Position numbers and translations under genes: made by a program
Source of the DNA: a bacterium
GTDB taxonomy: Bacteria > Hydrothermota > UBA3073 > JACQXS01 > JAQTXJ01
Assembly: GCA_028716385.1 (NCBI GenBank)
Contig: JAQUPX010000002.1
Span: 230,756-294,755 of the forward strand
Direction of reading: 5' to 3'
Length of the DNA stretch: 64,000 nucleotides
Shown: piece by piece, positions 43,447 to 52,355 of the stretch
How positions within the stretch are numbered: position 1 is the first letter of the stretch
Layout of the letters: each line of letters begins with the position of its first letter
The notes under the pieces: generated by a model
What the model saw: only the letters and a program-made list of their open reading frames with translations
What the model was told of the DNA's origin: nothing
The model's database searches: none

Positions 43447-43947
43447 ATGCTAAATAAAGTATACTTAGGAATCGGTTCAAACCTTGGCGATAGGCTCGCC
43501 AACATCAAAACCGCAATTAGCGAACTAACTTCTTTTATAGAAATAGAAAAATCTTCTTCCATATATGATACTTCCCCCTGGGGCTATAAAAAACAACCTG
43601 ATTTCCTTAATTGTGTGGTTTACGGAAAAACACCCCTGACGCCGTTGGAATTATTAGAAAAACTTCAATCCATTGAGAAACTTTTAAAAAAAGACCAAAA
43701 AAAAGAAAAATTCGGGCCTCGCACTATAGATATGGACATTTTATTTTATAATGATGAATCACTCATCTTTCCTAATCTTGTAATTCCTCATCCTTTATTG
43801 CATCTCAGAAAGTTTGTTCTTGTCCCGATGAATGAACTCAATCCCGGTTTTATACATCCCGTATTAAAAAAGACCATATCCGCATTATTGCGCGACCTAA
43901 AAAGCGATGAAACCTGTATAAAAAAGACCAATGAACAAAACAGTTAA
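43447..43947 (+). CDS. folK: 2-amino-4-hydroxy-6-hydroxymethyldihydropteridine diphosphokinase
   Basis: 166 residues of HPPK in folate synthesis. Motifs: YLGIGSNLGDRLANI (5-19), SPWGYKKQPDFLNCV (about 43-57), FGPRTIDMDILFYND (about 90-104) and the closing IPHPLLHLRKFVLVPMNEL. It overlaps the HAD gene by 17 nt. No Shine-Dalgarno site is visible. Confidence 0.95.
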   Translation: MLNKVYLGIGSNLGDRLANIKTAISELTSFIEIEKSSSIYDTSPWGYKKQPDFLNCVVYGKTPLTPLELLEKLQSIEKLLKKDQKKEKFGPRTIDMDILFYNDESLIFPNLVIPHPLLHLRKFVLVPMNELNPGFIHPVLKKTISALLRDLKSDETCIKKTNEQNS

Positions 43948-44626
43948 AGATTTCGTTTCATCAAAAAGAGCGGTTCTTTTTGACCTTTTCCATACATTGA
44001 CTTCCCTTGAGTCAAAATGGGGACAATATACTTCTGACTTTTTAGGCATTGATAGAGAAGTATGGACTCGACAATTAATGGAAAAATCCCGCTATAGACT
44101 TTCCGGGAAAGAAAAAGACCCTTTCGCTATGATAAAAAAAATGGCTCATTCCGTTAATCCCGGTATTTCTTTGGATTTAATTCAAAAAGCCACAAACAAC
44201 AGACTAAAAAGGTTTGAAACCGCTTTAATTAATATTCCGGATAATACAAAATACACATTAAAAAAGTTAAAAGAAATGAATAAAATAATCGGTTTAGTAA
44301 GCAATGCAGACGTATCCGAAATATCGGGATGGAACAAATCACCAATAGTTCCTTATTTTGATAAAGTAATATTTTCCTGCGATGTCGGGTTTGTAAAACC
44401 TGAGAAAGAAATATATGAGTATGCTTTTAAGGAATTAAATATAACACCTGAAGAATCAGTTTTTGTAGGAGACGGCGGGTCGAACGAATTATACGGTGCA
44501 AAACAGGTCGGGTTATCGACTATTATGATAACCGGAATTATGAAAGAACTATGGGCGGATAGAATTGATTCCATAAAAGTTAACGCCGATTACGTAATCG
44601 AAAACATTAATGAATTAGTTGATTGA
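43931..44626 (+). CDS. HAD-superfamily hydrolase
   Basis: 231 residues. HAD motif I is LFDLFHTLT (residues 17-25; the second acidic residue of DxD is His, which is unusual). Motif II is LVSNAD (about 117-122), the motif III Lys is in VGFVKPEKEIYEYA (about 151-164), and motif IV is VFVGDGGSNELYGAKQVG (about 177-194). It is probably a small-molecule phosphatase or a dephospho enzyme; the changed motif I makes strict phosphatase activity less sure. It is coupled to folK. Confidence 0.88.
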   Translation: MNKTVKDFVSSKRAVLFDLFHTLTSLESKWGQYTSDFLGIDREVWTRQLMEKSRYRLSGKEKDPFAMIKKMAHSVNPGISLDLIQKATNNRLKRFETALINIPDNTKYTLKKLKEMNKIIGLVSNADVSEISGWNKSPIVPYFDKVIFSCDVGFVKPEKEIYEYAFKELNITPEESVFVGDGGSNELYGAKQVGLSTIMITGIMKELWADRIDSIKVNADYVIENINELVD

Positions 44627-44713
44627 TATAGAATACTCCCGATATAGAATTCAGATTTTAACAAGCATCTCCCCTACCTTTCCATAGAAACAGAGAGGTT
44701 AAGTAACCGTAGC

Positions 44714-44740
44714 GCGACCTTTTAAGGTCGCTTCTTTTTG
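44714..44740 (+). terminator. Intrinsic terminator after the folK-HAD unit
   Basis: GCGACCTT-TT-AAGGTCGC is a perfect eight-base-pair hairpin, followed by TTCTTTTTG. Confidence 0.8.
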
Positions 44741-44746
44741 TCTACC

Positions 44747-44946
44747 CTCAATAGGGTCGCTCCGATGGGTAGGTCGGGGTTTTAATCCAGCTCTGCTGGG
44801 CAACTGCCCCGACTAAAGAAAACAAACAAACAGAAAGCCTTTCATTAAATTACAGAATTCATATTTTAGTTTACAATCATACCCTCTCCCCTATTTCCAA
44901 AAATTTTAGTTGCAAAAACAAAACTTGAGAATTACATTTAGTTAGT
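44747..44946. repeat. Last repeat-bearing gap before the giant regulator
   Basis: Holds AGGGTCGCTCC, GGTCGGGGTTTTAATCC and a family C hairpin, CCAGCTCTGCTGG (44787-44799), embedded in a larger CGGGG/CCCCG pairing, then plain AT-rich DNA up to the kinase gene. I could not place a convincing promoter for that gene. Confidence 0.55.
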
Positions 44947-47900
44947 ATGGAATATCCCATAATTAACAACAGGTATAAGATACTTGAGAAGTTAGGCCAA
45001 GGAGCGATAGGAACTGTATATAAATGTGAAGACTTGCCCACTCATAAAATCGTAGCAATCAAACTATTCTCTGAAGTTGCGAAGAAACTTGCCATCCAGA
45101 GATTTAAACATGAATTTAGTCTGATAAAGAGATTACAACATCCTAATATCTCCACTGTTTATGATTTTGGGGTAACCAATACCCCCGAGACCCAAAACTT
45201 TTTTAGTATGGAATATGTGGATGGAATAAATATATTTAATGTTACGGATAGGCTAATCAAAAATAAACAATACGAGCCTCTGTATAACTTAATTGTACAG
45301 GTTTGCAGGGTTCTTGAATACATTCATTCAAAAGGTTTAATCCATTACGATATAAAACCGGGTAATATTCTTGTAAAAAAAGACAGCACGGTAAAGCTTC
45401 TTGACTTCGGTCTTGCAAAAGAAATCACAGCGAGACCCGGTTTAGTGATAAGGGGAACTCCTACATATATTGCCCCCGAGATAGTAAAAGGGATAACGAT
45501 TGACGGGAGGGCAGACTTATATTCCCTTGGATGTGTATTGTATGAAATAGTTACACGAAAAGTGCCGTTTGAAGGAGATGGTTCAACTTCATTCACCACA
45601 AGTAGTTTTGTTTCTATACTAAAGCAACATCTTGAAAAAATTCCTAAACTTGTAGACGATATACCCTCTACATTAAGAACAATAATATTGAAGTTGCTTG
45701 AAAAGGAGCCATCTGAAAGGTATCAGAGTGCAAATGAAGTGATAATGGAGATAAATAAAACAAGTTCTAAAAAATATGAACTTGAAACTAAAGAAACAAA
45801 AGAAACTTATGTGTTATCAGGTAAGTTTGTAGGCAGAACGAATGAATTGAAGACATTAAAGACTATTTTTGCTAATCGGACACAAAAAGGAAGCCCACAT
45901 ATAATTCTAATTAGTGGGGAAACAGGGGTAGGAAAGAGCAGATTATTACAAGAATTCAAAAGTTGGGTACAGATAGAACGCATAGTGGTATTATCAGGAA
46001 AATGTTGTGAATACGGCAGGCTACCCTACGAAGGATTTATAAATATACTAAGTGAAATGATACATTATGTGGAACCAAAGGAATTAAAACAATACATTCC
46101 TTATCTTGCGAAATTATTTCCAGAAAGGTTTCCGAAAGCCGAGAATTTACCGGAATTGCCTCCGGAGCAGGAGAAATTAAGATTACTTGATAATCTAACA
46201 AGTTTTATTATTCAATACCCGGCTATACTGATTATAGAAGACCTTCAGTATGCGGATAAAGAGACGATAGAGTTATTGGAATATCTTTCACGGAATATAC
46301 TTGATACTTCTATCCTTATATTTGGGACATTCGGGAGTGAAGAACTTCACCAATCAACATCTCTTTATAACGCCATAAGGAAGTTACAAGAGGAAAATTA
46401 TTTTAAAGATGGATACGTTTCTGACGTAAAGGAAATTACTCTAATCAATCTTAATAAAAAGGAAACAAGTTCTCTTATAAACTCAATGTTTGGAAAATCG
46501 ATAGGTATAACGGAATTAGCAGATATTGTTTATTCAGAGACAAAAGGGAATCCTCTATTTTTGGAAGAAACCCTTAAGATGCTGGCACGTACCGGAGTAA
46601 TTTATAGGGCAGGAGAAAACTCGTCTGTCGAGCAGGCAGGATGGAAAGTTAAAGAATTCAAAAGTTCAGATATGCCCGAGACAATAAAAGATGTGATTAA
46701 TAAAAAGTTAGGTGTGTTGGATAAGAAGAGCATAGAACTTCTTAAATGTGCCTCAATTATTGGTGAGGAGTTTAGTATAGAATTATTAGAAAGAATTTTG
46801 AAAGCAAATATTCCGGAAGATATAAATAAATTAAAGCAGTTGAGTATAATAAAGGAGAAACAGGGGATTGTTTATGAGTTTGTTAACAATAAATTCAGGC
46901 AGGTATTATATGAAAGAATAAGTGTCAATGATAAGAAATTACTACATCAAAAGATAGGGGTGTTACTTGAGAAGTCTAACATTAAAGATATAGGTGCATT
47001 AGCCTATCATTTTATTAACAGCGGGGACAAAGTAAAAGGAATGAGATATGGGCTTGAGGCGGCTGAGAAAGCGGTTTCTAAGTATGCAAATACAGAAGCT
47101 ATTTCTTTATATCAGGGCGTTTTATCCATTTCCGATGGATTAATTCCAGACAGAAATCGTGCAGAGATATTAGAAAAAATAGCAAAAGCATATTCTTACA
47201 TAGGGGATTATAAAAAGACAATAGATAATTACCTGTCTGCCGTCTCTGTTCTGTCGGAGTCGGGTAGACAACTAAAAAAGAGTGCACAGCAGGATGTCCT
47301 AAATAAAAATGATATGGCACGAATATATATGAAAATAGAGAAGTGTTATCAAAACATTGGGAAATATAAAAAGTCAGAAGAATATTTAAATAAAACACTC
47401 AGAATATTAAATACAAAAAAAGGAAAAGAACTTTCTTCGATATTTGCAAGTCTTGCACTACTCTCAAGATTAAAGGGGAAGTATGATGAAGCAATTAAGT
47501 ATTCTAAAGATGGTTTAAAAATGTTAAAAGAAAGAGATTACAAGGAAAAATGGGAACTTTATCACATACTGACTCTGGTTTATAGGTCAAAACACGAACA
47601 TTCTTTGGCAGAGAAAAACGCTTACCATGCTTTAAAATTTGCCCGGAAGGCAAAAAACATAAGTGCAAAAATCGTAAGTTTTAATGATTTAACCGTTATA
47701 TATATGCTCCAAAGAAATCACGCTATGGCTATAAAATATTACAAAAAAGCTTTCCGACTTGCATGGGAAACAGGATGTATAAACAGTACAGGAGGTTTGC
47801 TTGCCAATCTTGGTGGAATATATCTTGGTATAGGAAACTATTCCCTATCAAAAAAATATCTGGAGAAGGGGTTACAAATAGCACGTAGAATTGGAAATAA

Positions 47901-50331
47901 TAGACTTATAGTATTCTGTTTAATAAACCTTGGGACACTATTTGAGAGGAAAAATGGGGACTACCTAAAAGCGATTAGTTACACTCGGGAAGCTTTGACA
48001 TTTCAGAAAAAAACAGAGGACGGGGAATCTAAATCCCTTTCATTAATAAACCTTGCAAGTTATAATCTCTCTATAGGTAGATTTTCTGAAGGAATCAGAT
48101 ATGCAATGGATAGTCTAAGAATTAGTGAAAAAATTAAAAATCCCCGTTCTCAAGTTCATTCATATATTACTCTAAGTGAGTTATATATTGGGCTTCTAAA
48201 ATTAGATAAAGCAGAAGTTTTACTCAAACATGCTCTGAAGATAACTACAAAATTAGGAATTAAAAGAGAAGAAGTTCTGGCATACTATTGTCTTGCTAAA
48301 TGCAAAATGCTTCAAAAAAGGTGGAAAGAGGCAACAAACTATCTTGATAAAGCTTTGACTCTCTCACTAGATATAGGCGAAAAAGATATTAAGGCTCTCA
48401 CGTTACTTGTACTTACCAAACTTCATATAGAAAAAAATGAATTTAGAAAAGCAAATGAATTCTGTACTGAAGTTCTGCAAATAGCAGAGAATCTGGGTTC
48501 TAAAATCTTATCAGGAGAAGCACTTTACCTGAAAAGCAAGCTTGACAAACAAAAGGTTATTGAGTACTTATTGAGTGCAGAAAAAATTATAAAAGATACC
48601 GGAGTAGTAGAATTATTATGGCAGATATATGAAGGGATTGCTAATTATTATAAAGAATCCGGCAACTTAAAAAAGAGTATTACGTACTATGATAAATGCA
48701 TAAATATATTTGAAGAGGTTTGTAAGAATATAGGGGGAAAAGATTTTAAAAAAAGCTATATGAACGACTCCCGTAAAAAAGAAGTTATAAATAAAATGGA
48801 AGAGATAAAAAAAACAATGCAAAAATTACCTACCGGCGGTCAGGCAGGAGTTGAACAGTTATCTCAACAGCGTCTTGTCAGGATTTACGAAATAATACAA
48901 ACAGTAAATTCTGCGCTCAATCTTGATGAAATACTTGAAAAAACAATAGATATTGTAATAGGAATGATGAATGCAGAACGAGGACTTATAGTTCTTGTTG
49001 ATAAAAATACAGGTGAACTTGAAGTTAAAACAGCTCGCAATATGGACAAGCAAACAATTCAGGATGCAACTTCAATCTCAACCAGTATTATTAGAGGTGT
49101 GGCAGGAAAAGGAGAACCGGTATTTACTAAAGATGCATTAGTTGATCCTGATTTTAAGGCAAAGCGGAGTGTAGTTTTGAATCAAATAAAGTCGATAATG
49201 TGTGTGCCTTTGCGAATAAAAAATAATATTATAGGAACTGTTTATATAGATACCAAGAATATAAGCGACTTATTCACCGGAGAAGATTTAAATTTTCTTA
49301 TGGCATTTGCAAACCAAGTGTCTTTAACTATAGAAAATGCGAGGTTAAAAGATAAATTACTTGAAGATGTAGAGTACTTAAGAGGTGAAGTAGAAAAGAA
49401 ATATAAGTATGCTAATTTAGTAGGGAATAGTACCAAAATGCACAAAATATATGAGATGATAGACAGTGTTTCAAATGTAAGTTCAACGGTTTTGATTATA
49501 GGCGAAACCGGTGTGGGTAAGGAGATGGTAGCAAGAGCAATCCATTATAGCGGAAACCTGAAAAATAAAAAGTTTATTCCCATACCCTGTGGAGCATTAC
49601 CTGAGCAATTGTTAGAAAGCGAACTATTTGGACATAAGAAAGGAGCGTTTACAGGGGCAACAGAGGATAAAAAAGGGCTATTTGAAGAAGCAGAAGGAGG
49701 AACTCTCTTCCTTGATGATGTGACAAATTTGAGTCCCGGAATACAAGCAAAGTTATTAAGGGTATTGGATAGTGGCGAAATAAGAATGGTAGGGGATACA
49801 AAAGAGAGACATGTGAATGTGAGAATTCTTGCAGCGACAAATAGGGATTTAGAAAAAGAAGTCAAAGAAGGAAGGTTTCGTGAAGACCTATATTATAGGT
49901 TAAATGTAATTATTATAAAAATACCGCCTCTTCGTGATCATAGAGAAGATATCCCGGTTCTTGCGAATCATTTTCTTAATACATACTGCAAGTCTATGGG
50001 AAAGAAAATTAAAGGATTCTCCCAAGAATCAATAGTTTTACTAACCGCCTATGACTGGCCCGGAAATGTTCGAGAACTTGAACATGAAATAGAAAAAATA
50101 GTTGCTCTTATAGGTAAAGAAGACATTATAACCGCAGGCATGATTTCTGCAAGAGAATTACTTAAAAAAGAAACTACACAAAATATAATACCTCTTGCCA
50201 AACTAGAAACCAACTATATAATAAAAGCCTTAAAATTAAACAAAGGCAACAAACTTAAGACTGCCAAAGATTTAGGGATAAACCGGTTAACCTTGCACAG
50301 AAAACTTAAGGATATTGAAAACGACATTTAA
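44947..50331 (+). CDS. Giant regulator: Ser/Thr kinase - AAA ATPase - TPR - GAF - sigma54 activator - Fis HTH
   Basis: 1794 residues. Domains in order: a protein kinase (about 10-275) with glycine loop LGQGAIGTVYK, the HRD motif altered to HYDIKPGN (Asp135) and DFG at about 152. Then a STAND/AAA_16-like ATPase with Walker A GETGVGKSR (about 323). About 14 TPR-like helical repeats follow (about 700-1270), then a GAF domain (about 1305-1460). The sigma-54 AAA+ domain has Walker A GETGVGKEM (about 1518), the sigma54-contact loop GAFTGA (about 1566) and WPGNVRELEHE (about 1702). A Fis-type HTH (about 1755-1794) closes the protein. The segment LPTGGQAG (about 1293) is encoded by a family A palindrome. 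It should bind DNA upstream of sigma-54 promoters and open them in response to a signal. The target may be the next genes. Confidence 0.93.
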   Translation: MEYPIINNRYKILEKLGQGAIGTVYKCEDLPTHKIVAIKLFSEVAKKLAIQRFKHEFSLIKRLQHPNISTVYDFGVTNTPETQNFFSMEYVDGINIFNVTDRLIKNKQYEPLYNLIVQVCRVLEYIHSKGLIHYDIKPGNILVKKDSTVKLLDFGLAKEITARPGLVIRGTPTYIAPEIVKGITIDGRADLYSLGCVLYEIVTRKVPFEGDGSTSFTTSSFVSILKQHLEKIPKLVDDIPSTLRTIILKLLEKEPSERYQSANEVIMEINKTSSKKYELETKETKETYVLSGKFVGRTNELKTLKTIFANRTQKGSPHIILISGETGVGKSRLLQEFKSWVQIERIVVLSGKCCEYGRLPYEGFINILSEMIHYVEPKELKQYIPYLAKLFPERFPKAENLPELPPEQEKLRLLDNLTSFIIQYPAILIIEDLQYADKETIELLEYLSRNILDTSILIFGTFGSEELHQSTSLYNAIRKLQEENYFKDGYVSDVKEITLINLNKKETSSLINSMFGKSIGITELADIVYSETKGNPLFLEETLKMLARTGVIYRAGENSSVEQAGWKVKEFKSSDMPETIKDVINKKLGVLDKKSIELLKCASIIGEEFSIELLERILKANIPEDINKLKQLSIIKEKQGIVYEFVNNKFRQVLYERISVNDKKLLHQKIGVLLEKSNIKDIGALAYHFINSGDKVKGMRYGLEAAEKAVSKYANTEAISLYQGVLSISDGLIPDRNRAEILEKIAKAYSYIGDYKKTIDNYLSAVSVLSESGRQLKKSAQQDVLNKNDMARIYMKIEKCYQNIGKYKKSEEYLNKTLRILNTKKGKELSSIFASLALLSRLKGKYDEAIKYSKDGLKMLKERDYKEKWELYHILTLVYRSKHEHSLAEKNAYHALKFARKAKNISAKIVSFNDLTVIYMLQRNHAMAIKYYKKAFRLAWETGCINSTGGLLANLGGIYLGIGNYSLSKKYLEKGLQIARRIGNNRLIVFCLINLGTLFERKNGDYLKAISYTREALTFQKKTEDGESKSLSLINLASYNLSIGRFSEGIRYAMDSLRISEKIKNPRSQVHSYITLSELYIGLLKLDKAEVLLKHALKITTKLGIKREEVLAYYCLAKCKMLQKRWKEATNYLDKALTLSLDIGEKDIKALTLLVLTKLHIEKNEFRKANEFCTEVLQIAENLGSKILSGEALYLKSKLDKQKVIEYLLSAEKIIKDTGVVELLWQIYEGIANYYKESGNLKKSITYYDKCINIFEEVCKNIGGKDFKKSYMNDSRKKEVINKMEEIKKTMQKLPTGGQAGVEQLSQQRLVRIYEIIQTVNSALNLDEILEKTIDIVIGMMNAERGLIVLVDKNTGELEVKTARNMDKQTIQDATSISTSIIRGVAGKGEPVFTKDALVDPDFKAKRSVVLNQIKSIMCVPLRIKNNIIGTVYIDTKNISDLFTGEDLNFLMAFANQVSLTIENARLKDKLLEDVEYLRGEVEKKYKYANLVGNSTKMHKIYEMIDSVSNVSSTVLIIGETGVGKEMVARAIHYSGNLKNKKFIPIPCGALPEQLLESELFGHKKGAFTGATEDKKGLFEEAEGGTLFLDDVTNLSPGIQAKLLRVLDSGEIRMVGDTKERHVNVRILAATNRDLEKEVKEGRFREDLYYRLNVIIIKIPPLRDHREDIPVLANHFLNTYCKSMGKKIKGFSQESIVLLTAYDWPGNVRELEHEIEKIVALIGKEDIITAGMISARELLKKETTQNIIPLAKLETNYIIKALKLNKGNKLKTAKDLGINRLTLHRKLKDIENDI
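48828..48849. repeat. Family A palindrome inside the giant regulator gene
   Basis: CCTACCGGCGGTCAGGCAGG matches family A with a short insertion. It encodes LPTGGQAG in the linker between TPR and GAF. Confidence 0.65.
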
Positions 50332-50340
50332 ATTCGATAA

Positions 50341-50359
50341 GTGCTACAAAAAGCAACAC
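50341..50359. promoter_or_regulatory. Palindrome 1 (possible enhancer site)
   Basis: GTGCTACAAAAAGCAACAC, an imperfect inverted repeat with half-sites GTGCTAC and GTGTTGC. It matches the palindrome at 50411 at 15 of 19 positions; the two centres are 70 bp apart. Confidence 0.55.
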
Positions 50360-50391
50360 ATTCTCTAACCCCTTCTTATTATTACTCACAT

Positions 50392-50409
50392 AAGACTTAA
50401 TTTGTCTTA
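50392..50409. terminator. Inverted repeat TAAGAC/GTCTTA
   Basis: A six-base-pair hairpin around TTAATTT, about 60 nt after the giant regulator stop. It lacks a T-run, so it may be a weak terminator or part of the control region. Confidence 0.35.
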
Positions 50410-50410
50410 A

Positions 50411-50429
50411 CTGTTACAAAATGTAACAC
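50411..50429. promoter_or_regulatory. Palindrome 2 (possible enhancer site)
   Basis: CTGTTACAAAATGTAACAC, containing a near-perfect TGTTAC-AAAAT-GTAACA. It lies about 95 bp upstream of the -24-like box at 50514, the usual distance for a sigma-54 activator. Confidence 0.6.
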
Positions 50430-50513
50430 TTTTAATTAGATAAATATTTTTCATCTGCAAAAAAATCTTCCAAAACCTCAACCACAAAACAAATCAGAGA
50501 GTTTGTAGTGATT

Positions 50514-50530
50514 TTGACATACAATTTGCT
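50514..50530 (+). promoter_or_regulatory. Promoter of the HTH-propeller pair (sigma-54-like or sigma-70)
   Basis: TTGACATACAATTTGCT has the TTGCT -12 box and correct spacing, but GA replaces GG at -24. TTGACA could equally be a sigma-70 -35 box with AATATA 17 nt downstream. The sequence alone does not decide which one is used. Confidence 0.5.
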
Positions 50531-50554
50531 CTTCAAAATATACCAAGGTAAAAA

Positions 50555-50761
50555 ATGAAAGAAGAAAGGGGTAAAGATAAAAACTGTAATCAGATTTTGT
50601 CTGTTGGTAAACAGGGTGATTTTTGTGTGTTTGTAAGTAGATATGAGGAAGTAAAAAGGCTATTTATAAAAGGATGGGCGATTACCAAGATTTCTCAAAT
50701 TACAGGTATTGATAAAAAAGAAGTTGAAAAATATAAAAATATTATAGAAAAAATTTTATAA
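50555..50761 (+). CDS. Small helix-turn-helix protein
   Basis: 68 residues. The second half, EEVKRLFIKGWAITKISQITGIDKKEVEKY, reads as a helix-turn-helix in which a G-rich turn is followed by a recognition helix. The pattern is similar to DUF2802/DUF6115-type or sigma-like HTH units. The first 30 residues are charged and hold two Cys. It lies between the giant regulator and the secreted propeller gene, 17 nt before the latter, so it could regulate it. No family assignment is firm. Confidence 0.6.
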   Translation: MKEERGKDKNCNQILSVGKQGDFCVFVSRYEEVKRLFIKGWAITKISQITGIDKKEVEKYKNIIEKIL

Positions 50762-50778
50762 AAATAAGGGAGGGGGAG

Positions 50779-52302
50779 ATGATAAATTTATTAGTACTGT
50801 TTTTTGTGCAGCAAACATTTGCTGATGGTACGTGGCCTATGTATGGAGCGACATTTGAAAACACACATTTTCAGTCAATGAAAGGCGCTATAAGTAGCAC
50901 ACCTGATGTTAAGTGGTCTTATGTGACAGGAAACTTTGTTGAAAGTAATGGTCCCACAGTTGCTGATGTAGATGGGGATGGGAGTGCAGAAGTGGTTGTA
51001 GGGAGTTGTGACGATAAAGTTTATTGTTTTACCGGCTCAACAGGTGCCCCGAAATGGAGTTATACAACAGGAGATGTGATGGAGTCTTCGGCAGCATTAG
51101 CTGATGCAGATGGGGATGGAAGCGTAGAAGTGGTTGTGGGAAGTAGCGACTATAAAGTTTATTGCCTTACCGGCTCAACAGGTGTCATGAAATGGAGTTA
51201 TGCAACAGGAGGTATGGTAGGGTCTTCGCCAGCTATAGCTGATATAGATGGAGTTATGGGTGCAGAAGTGGTTGTGGGAAGTAGTGACTATAAAGTTTAT
51301 TGCCTTGATGGCGCAACAGGCACTCCGAAATGGAGTTATGCAACGGGAAGTGAGGTGTCTTCTTCACCGGCGACAGCAGATGTAGATGGGGATGGAAGCG
51401 TAGAAGTGGTTGTGGGAAGTCAGGACAATAAAGTTTATTGCCTTGCCGGTGCAACAGGCACTCCGAAATGGAGTTATGCAACAGGAGGTTTGGTGTATTC
51501 TTCGCCGGCGGTAGCAAATGTAGATGGAGATGGAGACGTAGAAGTAGTTATCGGAAGTTGGGACAATAAAGTTTATTGTCTTTCCGGCACAACAGGCACT
51601 TTGGAATGGAGCTATACAACAGGGGGAGCGGTATGTTCTTCGCCAGCTATAGGTGATATAGACAAAGATGGGAGTGTAGAAGTGGCTGTCGGGAGTTGGG
51701 ACAATAAAGTTTATTGTCTTGCCGGTGCAACAGGCACCCCGAAATGGAGTTATGCTACCCCTGGTTACGTTCATCGTAGCATATCAATTGCGGATATTGA
51801 TGATGATAATAAAATTGAAGTGCTTGTACCAAACCAGGGCACTTCGCTTATTTCTCTAAATGGTGAGGATGGTTCAATCTTATGGACAAAGGGATTGGCA
51901 ACTGATGTTCATGACATAACGATTGCTGATGTAGATGATGATAGCTGTGTGGAATTAGTAGTTGGAACAATGATCGGAGAGAAGTTATGGGTATTGGATG
52001 ACCCGGCGAATACGCATAATTGTGGAAATATGGGTAGTGTGGAAGAAAAAAATGAAAAGAGAAAGGGAAATGGAATAGAATTTAAGTCAATAGAAGATAA
52101 AATTTATTTTTATACTCCGGGAACAGTTGAAGCAAATATAAAAATATATGACTTATGCGGTAGAGAAAAAGATATAATTTATAATGGGACTTTAAGCGAA
52201 GGGAATTATACCTTTACTCCGAATATAAAAGGGAAGGGTGTTTATTTTGTGGTTTTACAAGTGCCAACAATCAGAAAAAGTTTAAAATTAATAAAACTTT
52301 AA
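50779..52302 (+). CDS. Secreted FG-GAP/PQQ-like propeller protein with T9SS-like tail
   Basis: 507 residues: a short signal (about 1-16), then about eight repeats of about 44 residues, each pairing ADVDGDGSVEVVVGSxDxKVYCL (calcium-binding DxDGDG loops as in FG-GAP blades) with ATGTPKWSYATGG (PQQ-propeller-like). The C-terminal 80 residues form a sorting-type domain (ANIKIYDLCGREKDII, GVYFVVLQV). Blades are near-identical in DNA, so the array is young or homogenised. A strong GGGAGGGGGAG site precedes the start. It is the likely effector output of the upstream regulatory region. Confidence 0.85.
   Translation: MINLLVLFFVQQTFADGTWPMYGATFENTHFQSMKGAISSTPDVKWSYVTGNFVESNGPTVADVDGDGSAEVVVGSCDDKVYCFTGSTGAPKWSYTTGDVMESSAALADADGDGSVEVVVGSSDYKVYCLTGSTGVMKWSYATGGMVGSSPAIADIDGVMGAEVVVGSSDYKVYCLDGATGTPKWSYATGSEVSSSPATADVDGDGSVEVVVGSQDNKVYCLAGATGTPKWSYATGGLVYSSPAVANVDGDGDVEVVIGSWDNKVYCLSGTTGTLEWSYTTGGAVCSSPAIGDIDKDGSVEVAVGSWDNKVYCLAGATGTPKWSYATPGYVHRSISIADIDDDNKIEVLVPNQGTSLISLNGEDGSILWTKGLATDVHDITIADVDDDSCVELVVGTMIGEKLWVLDDPANTHNCGNMGSVEEKNEKRKGNGIEFKSIEDKIYFYTPGTVEANIKIYDLCGREKDIIYNGTLSEGNYTFTPNIKGKGVYFVVLQVPTIRKSLKLIKL
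50940..51760 (+). repeat. Intragenic tandem repeats of about 132 bp
   Basis: Six or more units share blocks such as GATAAAGTTTATTG and CCGAAATGGAGTTATGCAAC almost without change. Confidence 0.8.
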
Positions 52303-52355
52303 AAAGACAAGACTTTTAATAAGAAGGTAGAATGTAGTGTTTGTTTAATAATTAG

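Noticed and set aside
46620-46645. GAGCAGGCAGGATGG inside the giant regulator as a family A copy
   Set aside because: The match covers only the tail of the repeat, and no hairpin can form.
48828-48849. LPTGG in the giant regulator as a sortase motif
   Set aside because: It is in the middle of a cytoplasmic protein, has no membrane tail, and its DNA is a family A palindrome.
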